Below, piece after piece: positions 8,178 to 16,764 of a DNA stretch of 64,000 nucleotides. The DNA lies in contig JAFAGC010000003.1 in the NCBI GenBank assembly GCA_023423065.1, positions 1 through 64,000 on the forward strand, given 5' to 3'. The position numbers were made by a program, and so were the translations under genes. The stretch comes from Pseudomonadota bacterium. GTDB taxonomy: Bacteria > Pseudomonadota > Gammaproteobacteria > Steroidobacterales > Steroidobacteraceae. The stretch's first letter is position 1, and each line of letters begins with the position of its first letter. The notes under the pieces were generated by a model. That model was not told the origin of the DNA, did not search any database, and worked only from the letters and a program-made list of their open reading frames with translations.

Positions 8178-10037
8178 ATGACATTCCGTAAAATCCGCGC
8201 TGCCTTATGGACAATGAGTGTGCTCGGACTTTCAGGCCCACTCGTCTCGGCTCAGACAGTCGAGTGCGCCGAGACCCTTGCCGGCCCGCAGACCGACTCG
8301 CTGGTCTGCGGTACGGGCGGCAACAACACCGGGGCGGGCAACACGGGCGTCGGCCGCAACACGAACATGTACGGCAGCGGGAACACGGCCGTGGGATTGC
8401 AGGCCTCCACCGGCGCCAACTTCGCCACTTCCGTCGGTTACCAGGCGACGAGCGCGAGTGTGAACACGACTTCGGTTGGTTCGCATTCGGTCGCCACCGG
8501 CGCGAATGCGACCGCGCTGGGACAGGCCGCCCAGGCCCAGGGAAACAACTCCGTCGCGCTCGGCGCGAATTCGGTCGCGACGGAAGCGAACACGGTGAGC
8601 GTCGGTAACGCCGGCGCCGAGCGCCGCATCGTCAATGTCGACGGACCCATCGCCGACACCGATGCCGCGAACCGCCTGTACGTCGACACGACCGCCTCCA
8701 ACACGCTCGACGCGGCGCAGACTTTCGCGACCAACGCGGCCAACGGCGCCCAGGCCGCCGCGGAGGCACACGCGACGACCGCGGCTGCGAACGCGCAGTC
8801 CGCCGCCGAGTCCTTCGCGGCCACCGCGGCCAACGATGCGCAGGCCGCCGCCGAGTCGTATGCAGTGACGGCCGCCGGCAATGCGCAGTCCGCCGCCGAA
8901 ACCTTCGCGTCGAACGCGGCCAGCAACGCGCAGAACGCGGCTCAGGCCTTTGCCGCCACCGCCGCAAACACGGCGGCTTCCGCCGCGCAGGCGAATGCGC
9001 AGGCTCACGCCAATACGCTCGTCACCGGCGGCGCGGCCAACGCGAGCTTCGCGGGCGTCAACGCCAACAACGGTGGTATTCAGAACGCCGGCACGATCGG
9101 CGGAGTCGCCGCGGCGACGCAGGCCGACCAGGCGGTGAACTTCGCGCAATTGCAGGCGGTGTTCACGCAGCTCGTGCAAAGCGGGCTGTGCCGCATCGAC
9201 GGCGCCAACGTGACGTGTGGCGCGACCGGCGCGAACGATGCGCTCGCGGCCGGCAGCAACGCGAACGTCGGCGCGGGCGCGCACAACGCGATCGCGCTCG
9301 GCACCAACTCGAACGCGCAGAGCGCGGGCACGATCGCCATGGGCCACGGCGCGACGGCCGTGCAATCCAATTCGGTGGCCATCGGCACGAACGCACGCGC
9401 ACAGTCGCCGGAGCTTCCGGGCACGGCCGCTCAATCTTCCGTGGCCCTGGGCACCGGCACGCAGGCGCTCGGCACGAACACCGTCGCGGTCGGCGACCAC
9501 GCCGTCGCTTCGGCCAACCACTCGGTGGCGATCGGCGGCAACTCGCAGGCCGCGCACGAGAACTCGGTCGCGATCGGCAACGGCTCGACGACGAGCGCGG
9601 CGAACACGGTGTCGGTGGGCAGCGCCGGCAACGAACGGCGCGTGACGCATGTCGCCGCCGCGAGCCAGGGAACCGACGCGGTGAACCTGACCCAGCTCAA
9701 CGCCGCGCTGAACGCCGTCAGCACCAACATCGGCGCCGCGCAGAGCTACACGGACCAGCGTTTCGACTCGGCGATTTCGTACACCAACCTGCAGGTGCAG
9801 AGCGTCCGCGAGTACGCGGCGCGCGGCATCGCGGCCACCCTGGCCATGCCGTCGGTCTCACCGTCCGAAGCCGGCAAGACGGCCTTCGGTCTCGGCACGG
9901 GTTATCACGACGGCCAGATCGCGGTCGGTCTCGCGGTCGCGCATGCGTTCAGCGATGACTTCCAGCTCTCGGGCGGCGTGGCGAAGGTGCACGGCGGACG
10001 GAACGCCGCGCGCGTGGCGGTCGGCTTCGAGTTCTGA
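8178..10037 (+). CDS. Trimeric autotransporter adhesin (YadA-like), two heads and a 15-residue-repeat stalk
   Basis: A type Vc secreted surface adhesin of 619 residues. A signal peptide ends near LVSAQ. Head 1 (about residues 45-145) has the degenerate YadA repeats NTAVG, NSVALG and NTVSVG, then a neck (ERRIVNVDGPIADTDAANRL). A stalk (about 180-275) follows in 15-residue repeats, then a second head (about 345-475; TIAMG, NSVAIG, NTVAVG) and neck (ERRVTHVAAASQGTDAVNL). The end is a coiled coil and the YadA anchor domain finishing in Phe (VGFEF). The ATG at 8178 follows GAAGGA. No extended ESPR-type signal is seen. The 291-bp gap from mutS to this gene holds no convincing gene. Confidence 0.92.
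   Translation: MTFRKIRAALWTMSVLGLSGPLVSAQTVECAETLAGPQTDSLVCGTGGNNTGAGNTGVGRNTNMYGSGNTAVGLQASTGANFATSVGYQATSASVNTTSVGSHSVATGANATALGQAAQAQGNNSVALGANSVATEANTVSVGNAGAERRIVNVDGPIADTDAANRLYVDTTASNTLDAAQTFATNAANGAQAAAEAHATTAAANAQSAAESFAATAANDAQAAAESYAVTAAGNAQSAAETFASNAASNAQNAAQAFAATAANTAASAAQANAQAHANTLVTGGAANASFAGVNANNGGIQNAGTIGGVAAATQADQAVNFAQLQAVFTQLVQSGLCRIDGANVTCGATGANDALAAGSNANVGAGAHNAIALGTNSNAQSAGTIAMGHGATAVQSNSVAIGTNARAQSPELPGTAAQSSVALGTGTQALGTNTVAVGDHAVASANHSVAIGGNSQAAHENSVAIGNGSTTSAANTVSVGSAGNERRVTHVAAASQGTDAVNLTQLNAALNAVSTNIGAAQSYTDQRFDSAISYTNLQVQSVREYAARGIAATLAMPSVSPSEAGKTAFGLGTGYHDGQIAVGLAVAHAFSDDFQLSGGVAKVHGGRNAARVAVGFEF
8715..8984 (+). repeat. Six tandem 45-bp units encoding a 15-residue coiled-coil repeat
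   Basis: The adhesin stalk runs AQTFATNAANGAQAA, AEAHATTAAANAQSA, AESFAATAANDAQAA, AESYAVTAAGNAQSA, AETFASNAASNAQNA, AQAFAATAANTAASA, then decays. The 15-residue period, Ala in core positions and an aromatic at position 4 of most units fit the right-handed pentadecad coiled coil of trimeric autotransporter stalks. At DNA level this is a 45-bp tandem repeat that could change copy number. Confidence 0.85.
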
Positions 10038-10101
10038 TTCGCGAATCCCGCCGCGCCTCGAGTTCCGCCCACACCCAAGCGCCCGACGCGGATCGCAGGC
10101 C

Positions 10102-11430
10102 TCACTTCGGGCCGTAGACATAGGTCGGCAGCCACAGCGCGATCTGCGGGAACGCGCTCACGAGCGCGAGCCCGATCACCATGATGATCACGAAGGGGAT
10201 GATCGACTTGTAGATGTCGACCAGCGTCACGTCCTTCGGCGCCATCGCGCGCATCAGGAACAGGTTGTAGCCGAACGGTGGCGTGATGTACGCGATCTGG
10301 CAGGTGATGACGTAGAGCACGCCGTACCAGATCGGATCGAATCCGAGCTGGATCACCATCGGTATGAACAGCGGCGCGACGATGATCAGCATCGCCGTGT
10401 CGTCGAGGAACGTGCCCATCAGGATGTAGGTGAGCTGCATGAGCACCAGCACGTGCCAGGGTTCCAGGCCCCATTCCTGGAGAAACAGCGTTTCGATCGC
10501 CCGCACCGCGCCGAGTCCATCGAACACCGCGCCGAAGGCCAGGGCCGCGAGGATGATCCACATGAACATGCAGCTCACCGAGAGACTCTTTCGCAGCACT
10601 TCGTGCATCACGCGGAACGTCAACCGGCGCTTGAACAGGGCCACGAGCGTGGCGGCGAGCGCGCCCACCGCGGACGACTCCACCATGCTGGTGACGCCCA
10701 TCACGAACAGGCCGGTCATGGAGAAGACGATCAGCAGCGGCAGGATGCCCGCCTGTAGCAGGCGGAGCTTTTCACCCAGGCTGATCTGCTGGCGTTCCTC
10801 GGCCGCGAGCGGAGGACCGAGACTCGGCTGCAGGTGGCAGCGGACGACGATGTAGATGATGAACAGCGCGGCGAGCAATAGTCCGGGACCGACGCCGGCA
10901 AGCCAGAGCTGTCCCACGGGCTGGCGCGCGATCATGCCGTACAGCACCAGCACGACGCTCGGCGGGATCATGATGCCGAGCGAACTGCCGGCCTGGATGA
11001 CGCCGGTCACCATGATCTTGTCGTAGCCGCGGCGCAGCAGCTCCGGCAATGCGATGGTCGCGCCGATGGCCATGCCGGCGACGGACAGGCCATTCATGGC
11101 CGAGATCGCCACCATGAGCAGCACCGTGCCGACGGCGAGTCCGCCACGCATCGGGCCCGACCACACGTGGAACATGCGGTACAGGTCGTTCGCGATGCCC
11201 GACTCGGAGAGCATGTAGCCCATGTAGACGAACATGGGCAGCGTCAGCATCGGGTACCAGTTGAGCAATGTGATCGTCGAGGCGAACGGCATCTCGACGG
11301 CGCCCTCGCCCCAGAGGCTGAGCGCGAAGATCGTGGCGACGAACCCGATGGCGCCGAACACGCGCTGCCCGGTGATCAGCAGCAACATGAACGTCGAGAA
11401 CATCAGGAGCGCGATCAGCTCGTAGCTCAT
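10102..11430 (-). CDS. dctM: TRAP transporter large permease (DctM family)
   Basis: 442 residues with about 12-13 membrane segments. It carries DctM signatures such as NGLSVAGMAIGATIALPELLRRGYD and GSSLGIMIPPSVVLVLYGMIA. It is the sodium-coupled channel subunit of a tripartite ATP-independent periplasmic transporter. Its ATG overlaps the stop of the DctQ gene (ATGA), so the two are coupled. With dctQ and dctP it forms a complete transporter operon. The substrate is unknown; TRAP systems usually import organic acids. Confidence 0.93.
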   Translation of the reverse strand: MSYELIALLMFSTFMLLLITGQRVFGAIGFVATIFALSLWGEGAVEMPFASTITLLNWYPMLTLPMFVYMGYMLSESGIANDLYRMFHVWSGPMRGGLAVGTVLLMVAISAMNGLSVAGMAIGATIALPELLRRGYDKIMVTGVIQAGSSLGIMIPPSVVLVLYGMIARQPVGQLWLAGVGPGLLLAALFIIYIVVRCHLQPSLGPPLAAEERQQISLGEKLRLLQAGILPLLIVFSMTGLFVMGVTSMVESSAVGALAATLVALFKRRLTFRVMHEVLRKSLSVSCMFMWIILAALAFGAVFDGLGAVRAIETLFLQEWGLEPWHVLVLMQLTYILMGTFLDDTAMLIIVAPLFIPMVIQLGFDPIWYGVLYVITCQIAYITPPFGYNLFLMRAMAPKDVTLVDIYKSIIPFVIIMVIGLALVSAFPQIALWLPTYVYGPK

Positions 11431-11954
11431 TCGATCTGTCTCTGGGTGGCCTTCGCGATGTCCTTGAAGAGGATCGAGATCGCCTGCAACAGCATCAGCA
11501 CGAGACCGATGGTCATGATGATCTTGATGGGCGCCATCGGCGGCGCCCAGGCTGAATAGTTAGTCTGGTTGTACTTGAGGGAATAGGCGGTGCTGGAGAA
11601 GCCACCGTAGATCATGAAGACCAGGTAGAAGATCAGGAAGAACACGGTGACCGAATCGACGTACGCGCGGGTGCGCGGCTTCCAGCGCTCGTACAACACG
11701 TCCATGCGCACGTGCGCGTCGAGCTGCATGGAATAGCCGCCGCCGAGGATGTAGTAGGCGGCCATCAGGAACTGCGCCATCTCGATGATCCACACGAACG
11801 GCACGTTGAACACGTAACGGGTCAACGAACCGAACAGCAGCACGGCCAGGATCACGAGCGCGAGGTACATGACGATCGAGCCCAGCACGCGGTTCGTGGC
11901 ATCCACGTATCGCACGTAGAGCCGCACGGCCTTGGGCATGGTGGCGGTGGTCAC
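11427..11954 (-). CDS. dctQ: TRAP transporter small permease (DctQ family)
   Basis: 175 residues with four hydrophobic segments (LGSIVMYLALVILAVLLFGSL, VWIIEMAQFLMAAYYILGG, SVTVFFLIFYLVFMIYGGF and a C-terminal one), the DctQ four-helix layout. It pairs with the large permease. The start is uncertain: GTG at 11954 gives MTTATMPKAV, and the internal ATG at 11939 is also possible; neither has a strong ribosome site. It lies 71 bp after the binding-protein gene. Confidence 0.9.
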   Translation of the reverse strand: MTTATMPKAVRLYVRYVDATNRVLGSIVMYLALVILAVLLFGSLTRYVFNVPFVWIIEMAQFLMAAYYILGGGYSMQLDAHVRMDVLYERWKPRTRAYVDSVTVFFLIFYLVFMIYGGFSSTAYSLKYNQTNYSAWAPPMAPIKIIMTIGLVLMLLQAISILFKDIAKATQRQIE

Positions 11955-12025
11955 TGTCGTTTACTCACGCGAGGTCCGCGGCGGCCGGAGGCGCTGCTCC
12001 CGTCCGCCGCGACATTCGCTCGAGC

Positions 12026-13099
12026 CTATCGATACGGCGGACCCGCCTTGGACATGAGGGCGTTGTAGTCCTTGAAGATCTGGACCACCTTCGCGCAGCG
12101 CGGGCTGGTGGCGGCGACCTCGTCCCAGAACTTGTGGGCCTCGGCTTCGACCTTGGACCATTCCGCGGATGGAATCGTCGTGAGTTTCATCTTCGGACCG
12201 TTGACGCGCAGGTCCGCCTCGCCGGCCCAGTACCAGTGCTGGCGATAGTAGTGAGAGCTGTCCATGCAGATCTTGAACAGCGTCTTCAGGTGCTCCGGCA
12301 CCTTCTCCCAGGACTTGGTGTTCGCGAAATACGAACCGATCCAGGCGCCCGAGATGTTGTTGGTGAGGAAGTACGGCGTCACGTCCGCCCAGCCCACCGT
12401 GTAGTCCTCGGTGATGCCGGACCAGGCCAGGCCGTCGAGCTCGCCCGTCTGGATCGCGACCTGCACGTCGCCCCAGGGCAGCGTGACCGGCACGACGCCG
12501 AAGCGCGTCAGGAACTTGCCCGCCGTCGGAAACGTGAAGATGCGCAGTCCCTTGAGGTCGGAGAGTTTGTTGATCGGCTTGACGGTGTTGAAGTGGCACG
12601 GATCCCAGGCGCCCGCGCTCAACCAGGTGACGTTTTCGACCTCGCCGTAGGCCTCGGCCCAGATCTCGTTCAGTCCCCACTTGTGGAACAGCGCGGGGAC
12701 GTCGAGGCTGAAGCGCGTGGCGAACGGAAAATATCCACCGAACACGCGCACGTCGGTGGGTGCGGACATCGAGTCGTCGTCGCTCTGCACGGCGTCGATG
12801 GTGCCCTGCTGCATGGCACGGAACAGCTCGCCGGTCGGCACGAGCTGGTCGGCGAAATACAGCTCGATCACCATCTCGCCGTTGGCCGCCTTGTTGAAGG
12901 CATCGATGGACGGCTTGATGACGTGTTCGGCCAGCGCGGGTCCCGCGTAGGTCTGAAGTCGCCACTTGATGGCGGTCTTCTTGGCGGTCGACACGTTGGG
13001 GGCATCGACACCTTCTTTCTTGGAACAGCCGGTGAGTACCGCCGTGGAAGTCGCGGCCGTGGCCAGTGCCGCATTCTTAAGGAAAGATCTTCGCTTCAT
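12026..13099 (-). CDS. dctP: TRAP transporter substrate-binding lipoprotein (DctP family, Tat-type signal)
   Basis: 357 residues. The N-terminus MKRRSFLKNAALATAAT has a twin-arginine RRSFLK motif, and a lipobox VLTGC lies near residue 29. The mature protein is therefore predicted to be exported folded by Tat and lipid-anchored. The fold signature of DctP binding proteins is present (GLRIFTFPTAGKFL, DVQVAIQTGELDGLAWSG). The ATG at 13099 is preceded by AGGAG. It is the first gene of the dctPQM operon. The ligand is unknown; an active-site Arg is likely in LSDLKGLRIF. Confidence 0.92.
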   Translation of the reverse strand: MKRRSFLKNAALATAATSTAVLTGCSKKEGVDAPNVSTAKKTAIKWRLQTYAGPALAEHVIKPSIDAFNKAANGEMVIELYFADQLVPTGELFRAMQQGTIDAVQSDDDSMSAPTDVRVFGGYFPFATRFSLDVPALFHKWGLNEIWAEAYGEVENVTWLSAGAWDPCHFNTVKPINKLSDLKGLRIFTFPTAGKFLTRFGVVPVTLPWGDVQVAIQTGELDGLAWSGITEDYTVGWADVTPYFLTNNISGAWIGSYFANTKSWEKVPEHLKTLFKICMDSSHYYRQHWYWAGEADLRVNGPKMKLTTIPSAEWSKVEAEAHKFWDEVAATSPRCAKVVQIFKDYNALMSKAGPPYR

Positions 13100-13348
13100 C
13101 GCGTTCTCCTCTTGGCACATCGTGATCGGGGCAGACCATCAACGGAGCGCCGGCGCGGCTTTGTTGTTTGAGCGTGTAAGCCTTGCCGAATCTGAACGTC
13201 GATCGATTGTTGCACGGCCGCGAGGGGCGCATCAATTCATCGTCGAGAGTCGATCGGGCCTTGCTCCGCCGCGGTGCGACGCGAGGACCGCTGCTTCAAG
13301 ACGGGCCGTGCGACAGTGGGGTCCGCCGCCAGGTAGTGAGTACCCGTC

Positions 13349-13984
13349 TCAGCGTTCGGAGAAATGACCGTCGATCAGGAAGGAACCCACCTGGCGCGCG
13401 ACCTGGCGCGACATGAGCATGCCCATGTGGCTCACGGGCAAAGCCAAGTGCGCCTTGCATCCGGGAAACCGGGTTTCGCTCAGCGCGACGGTGCCATCGG
13501 AATCCTCGTCGAACTGCGCGAAGAACCGGCCGAGGCCCATCGGGCGGGTTCCGGCGATCACGCCGAGCTCGTGGGCGCAGTTCCATTGATACGGAGGGTG
13601 ATCCTCGACCAGTTCGCTCGCGACGATGGGACCGACCAGCGCGCGCAACATCGCGTGCCGGGCCACGGCCTTTGCCGAACGGCTGCCGGCCAGCGGAGTG
13701 CCGAGCATGACCACCCGCCCCTCGCGCGGCTTCGCTTCGTGTTCGAAGTAGCGGCACAGCACGATGCCGCCCAGGCTGTGCGCCACGAAGTGCACGCGAT
13801 CGGCGTCGATGTCGTCCACGAAACGCGCGAGACGCTCGAGCGTCGGATCCAGCCCGCCACGCGTCGTCGGATAACTGAACCGGTGGCACTGGAACCCGAA
13901 CGTGCTCTCGATCCGCCGGCGCAGCAGCGTGAACTCCGCTCCATTGAGGAACAGCCCATGCACGAAAACTACTGCGGTCTTCAT
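13349..13984 (-). CDS. Small alpha/beta hydrolase (lipase/esterase-like)
   Basis: 211 residues. It starts with a beta strand and oxyanion loop (VVFVHGLFLNG) and has the nucleophile elbow AHSLGGIV near residue 69. A late His is in LPVSHMGM near residue 189, with a likely acid in FDEDSDGTV. This is the core of class-3-like or PGAP1-like lipases with no lid domain. The ATG at 13984 is chosen; a GTG nine bases upstream is possible. It lies just downstream of aspS, behind a two-hairpin repeat. Substrate unknown. Confidence 0.8.
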   Translation of the reverse strand: MKTAVVFVHGLFLNGAEFTLLRRRIESTFGFQCHRFSYPTTRGGLDPTLERLARFVDDIDADRVHFVAHSLGGIVLCRYFEHEAKPREGRVVMLGTPLAGSRSAKAVARHAMLRALVGPIVASELVEDHPPYQWNCAHELGVIAGTRPMGLGRFFAQFDEDSDGTVALSETRFPGCKAHLALPVSHMGMLMSRQVARQVGSFLIDGHFSER

Positions 13985-13996
13985 ACACTTCACGGA

Positions 13997-14039
13997 CGGC
14001 GCCCCGCAGGGGCGACGTTTCCTTTGTGGGCGTCAGCCC
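13997..14039 (-). repeat. Two-hairpin repeat at the aspS stop codon (family B)
   Basis: Read in the aspS direction: GGGC-TGAC-GCCC (the aspS TGA lies inside this palindrome), about 10 bases, then CGCCCC-TGC-GGGGCG, then GCCGTC. The same layout, with near-identical first hairpin and ending, follows the zapD stop at 45991-46034. It may be a dispersed REP-like element that forms a 3' end structure. Confidence 0.5.
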
Positions 14040-15814
14040 TGAGAAATGGGCGGTGGGGTTCTGACGCGGATGTGCAGCTCGCGAAGCTGCTTCTCGCCGA
14101 TCTCCGTCGGTGCGTCGGTCATGATGTCCGCGGCGGTCTGCGTCTTCGGGAATGCGATGACGTCGCGGATGCTCTCGGTGCCCGCCATGTGCATGACGAG
14201 GCGGTCGAGGCCGAACGCGATGCCGCCGTGCGGCGGCGCGCCGAACTTGAGCGCATCGAGCAGGAAGCCGAACTTGAGCTTCGCCTCGGCCGCGTCGATG
14301 CCTAACAACTCGAACACCGCCGATTGCATGTCCTGGCGGTAGATGCGCACCGAGCCGCCCGCGATCTCGCTGCCGTTCAACACGAGGTCGTAGGCCTTGG
14401 CGAGCGACTTGTCGGGCGCGGCCTTGAGCGCCTCGATGTCGTCGGTCACGGGCGAGGTGAACGGGTGATGCATGGCCACCCAGCGCTTCTCGTCCGGATC
14501 CCACTCGAACATCGGGAAATCGATGACCCAGAGCGGCTTCCATCCCTCGGTCGTCAGCTTCTGATCCACGCCGACCTTGAGACGCAGCGCGCCGAGCGCG
14601 TCGTTGACCACCTTCGCGCTGTCGGCGCCGAAGAAGATCACGTCGTTGTCCTGCGCGCCCGTGCGCTCGAGGATGCCCTTGACCGCCTCGTCGGACAGGA
14701 ACTTCACGATCGGCGACTGCAATCCTTCCTTGCCCTTCGCCTTTTCGTTGACCTTGATGTAGGCGAGACCCTTCGCGCCATAGCGCGCGACGTACGCGGT
14801 GTAGTCGTCGATCTGCGAGCGCGGCATCGCGCCGCCGCCCGGCACACGCAGCGCCGCGACACGACCCTTCGGATCCTTCGCCGGCGCGGCGAACACCTTG
14901 AAGTCGCAGGTTGCGACGAGATCCGCGACGTCGACGAGCTCGAGCGGATTGCGCAGGTCCGGCTTGTCGGAGCCATAACGGCGCATCGCCTCCGCGAAAC
15001 TCATGCGCGGGAACGGATCGGCGAGCTCCGCATCGATCGCGTCCTTGAAGATGTGACGCGTCAGCGCCTCCATCATCTGCATGATCTGTTCCTGCGACAA
15101 GAACGACGTCTCGATATCGAGCTGCGTGAATTCCGGCTGGCGCTCCGCGCGCAGGTCCTCGTCGCGGAAACACTTGACGATCTGGTAGTAGCGGTCGAAC
15201 CCCGCGACCATCAGGAGCTGCTTGAAGATCTGCGGCGACTGCGGCAGCGCGAAGAACTTGCCGGCGTGCGTGCGCGACGGAACCAGATAGTCGCGCGCGC
15301 CTTCGGGCGTGGCCTTGCCGAGCACCGGCGTTTCGATGTCGACGAAACCCTGATCGTCCAGGTGCTGGCGCATCGCCCGCGTGATCTTGTGGCGCAGGCG
15401 CAGGCGGCGCGACATGTCATCGCGGCGCAGATCGATGTAGCGGTACTTGAGCCGGACCTCCTCGCTCACATGCTCGTCGAGCTGGAACGGCAGGGGCTCG
15501 GACTTGTTCAACGTCACCAGCTCGCGGGCCAGCAGTTCGACCTTGCCCGAGGCGAGGTTGGCGTTGGCCGTGCCTGCCGGGCGTTCGCGAACCAGGCCGC
15601 GGACCTGCACCACAAACTCGTTTCTCAGTTTTTCGGCCTCGGCGAACTGAGCCTTGTTGTCCGGGTCTATGACGATCTGCAGGAGGCCCTCACGGTCGCG
15701 CAGGTCCACGAAAATGACCCCGCCATGATCGCGGCGGCGATGGACCCAGCCGGCAACCGTAACCTCTTGACCGACCAGCTTTTCATTGACCTGGCCGCAG
15801 TAATGGGAACGCAT
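14033..15814 (-). CDS. aspS: Aspartate--tRNA ligase, bacterial type
   Basis: Class II aminoacyl-tRNA synthetase that charges tRNA-Asp. 593 residues, the normal bacterial length including the GAD insertion. The N-terminal anticodon-binding OB fold (VAGWVHRRRDHGGVIFVDLRD) is followed by class II motif 2 (FRDEDLRAERQPEFTQLD) near residue 215 and motif 3 (GIAFGLDRLVMHMAG) near residue 535. The ATG at 15814 begins MRSHYCGQV as in relatives. A divergent dsbA lies upstream. Whether it is discriminating or also charges tRNA-Asn cannot be told from sequence; no gatCAB is in the window. Confidence 0.97.
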   Translation of the reverse strand: MRSHYCGQVNEKLVGQEVTVAGWVHRRRDHGGVIFVDLRDREGLLQIVIDPDNKAQFAEAEKLRNEFVVQVRGLVRERPAGTANANLASGKVELLARELVTLNKSEPLPFQLDEHVSEEVRLKYRYIDLRRDDMSRRLRLRHKITRAMRQHLDDQGFVDIETPVLGKATPEGARDYLVPSRTHAGKFFALPQSPQIFKQLLMVAGFDRYYQIVKCFRDEDLRAERQPEFTQLDIETSFLSQEQIMQMMEALTRHIFKDAIDAELADPFPRMSFAEAMRRYGSDKPDLRNPLELVDVADLVATCDFKVFAAPAKDPKGRVAALRVPGGGAMPRSQIDDYTAYVARYGAKGLAYIKVNEKAKGKEGLQSPIVKFLSDEAVKGILERTGAQDNDVIFFGADSAKVVNDALGALRLKVGVDQKLTTEGWKPLWVIDFPMFEWDPDEKRWVAMHHPFTSPVTDDIEALKAAPDKSLAKAYDLVLNGSEIAGGSVRIYRQDMQSAVFELLGIDAAEAKLKFGFLLDALKFGAPPHGGIAFGLDRLVMHMAGTESIRDVIAFPKTQTAADIMTDAPTEIGEKQLRELHIRVRTPPPISQG

Positions 15815-15962
15815 GGAAACCCGCCTGGAAATACGAGATGGCAGTAGAGAAAGGGCCGCGATGTTACCGGTTCAGGCAGGACTCAGGAAAGCCGCCGTAT
15901 GCTCCTTTACACTGCGGCCCCACCGAGAATCCCTACCCCCGGCAACCCCAACCAAGGTACCT

Positions 15963-16658
15963 ATGACACGCAAGCTCGTTGCCCTCGCAGCTCTGATCCT
16001 CGCAGCGCAAACACAGGCCGCCACCTGGGAAGCCGGGAAGCACTACACGGTGCTGGCGCAGCCGCAGCGGACCAATGTCCCGGCGGGCAAGGTCGAGGTC
16101 ATGGAGGTTTTCTCGTACGGATGCCCGGCCTGCGACAACTTCGAGCCGCACATGAAGCGGATCAAGTCGGCGCTGCCGGCCAACACGCAGGTCGTCTATC
16201 TGCACGCGTCCTGGAACAAGGCGGAGGCCTGGCCGCTGTTCCAGCGCGCCTTCATCACGGCCCAGTCGCTGGGCGTCGCCGACCGCGCCCATGAACAGAT
16301 GTACAAGGCCATCTGGCAGACCGGAGAGCTCGGCGTCGTCGATCGGGCAACCGGCCGGCTCAAGACCAAACTTCCCACCATGGACCAGGTCGCCAAGTTC
16401 TACGAGCGCGTGACGGGAACCAAGGCCGCGGATTTCGTGAACGCATCGAAGTCCTTCGGCGTCGACATGAAGGTTCGGCAGTCCGATGCGCAGATCCTCG
16501 CGATGAAGGTCACCGGGACTCCGACGATCGTGGTGAACGGCAAGTACATGCTCAACTCCGAGAACCTGCGGTCCATCGAGGATTACATCTCGGTGATCAA
16601 CTTCCTCGTGGCGAAGGAAAGCAAGCCCGCCGCGGCGGCACCCGCGAAGAAGAGCTGA
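15963..16658 (+). CDS. dsbA: Thiol:disulfide interchange protein DsbA/DsbL
   Basis: Periplasmic thiol oxidase that introduces disulfide bonds into exported proteins. 231 residues with a signal peptide (MTRKLVALAALILAAQTQA). The thioredoxin fold active site is SYGCPACDNFEP near residue 50, so the redox dipeptide is Pro-Ala rather than the Pro-His of E. coli DsbA. The cis-Pro loop is GTPTIVVNGKY near residue 180. A Lys/Ala-rich tail ends the protein. The ATG at 15963 starts the signal peptide and has AAGG upstream. The gene is divergent from aspS and convergent with the glutamine-synthetase-like gene. Confidence 0.93.
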   Translation: MTRKLVALAALILAAQTQAATWEAGKHYTVLAQPQRTNVPAGKVEVMEVFSYGCPACDNFEPHMKRIKSALPANTQVVYLHASWNKAEAWPLFQRAFITAQSLGVADRAHEQMYKAIWQTGELGVVDRATGRLKTKLPTMDQVAKFYERVTGTKAADFVNASKSFGVDMKVRQSDAQILAMKVTGTPTIVVNGKYMLNSENLRSIEDYISVINFLVAKESKPAAAAPAKKS

Positions 16659-16660
16659 CT

Positions 16661-16764
16661 AAATGGGGACATTCCCTGTTTCCTAGCAAACGGGGACAGA
16701 CCTGCCACTGAATTGAGAATGAGGTCTGTCCCCGTTTGCTAGGAAACGAGGAATGTCCCCATTA
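16661..16764. repeat. REP-like inverted pair (family A, both arms) between convergent genes
   Basis: The left arm (16661-16703) starts AATGGGGACATTCC, passes through GTTTCCTAGCAAAC and ends GGGGACAGACCT. The right arm (16722-16763) is its inverted copy with only two mismatches, separated by 18 bases. The left end lies two bases after the dsbA stop codon. The right end overlaps the TAA of the glutamine-synthetase-like gene. Single related arms occur at 52349, 53257 and 56281. Confidence 0.85.

Noticed and set aside
13100..13348. Gene or RNA in the 249-bp gap upstream of dctP
   Set aside because: No coding frame with sensible composition, no clear hairpin or promoter beyond the dctP ribosome site.
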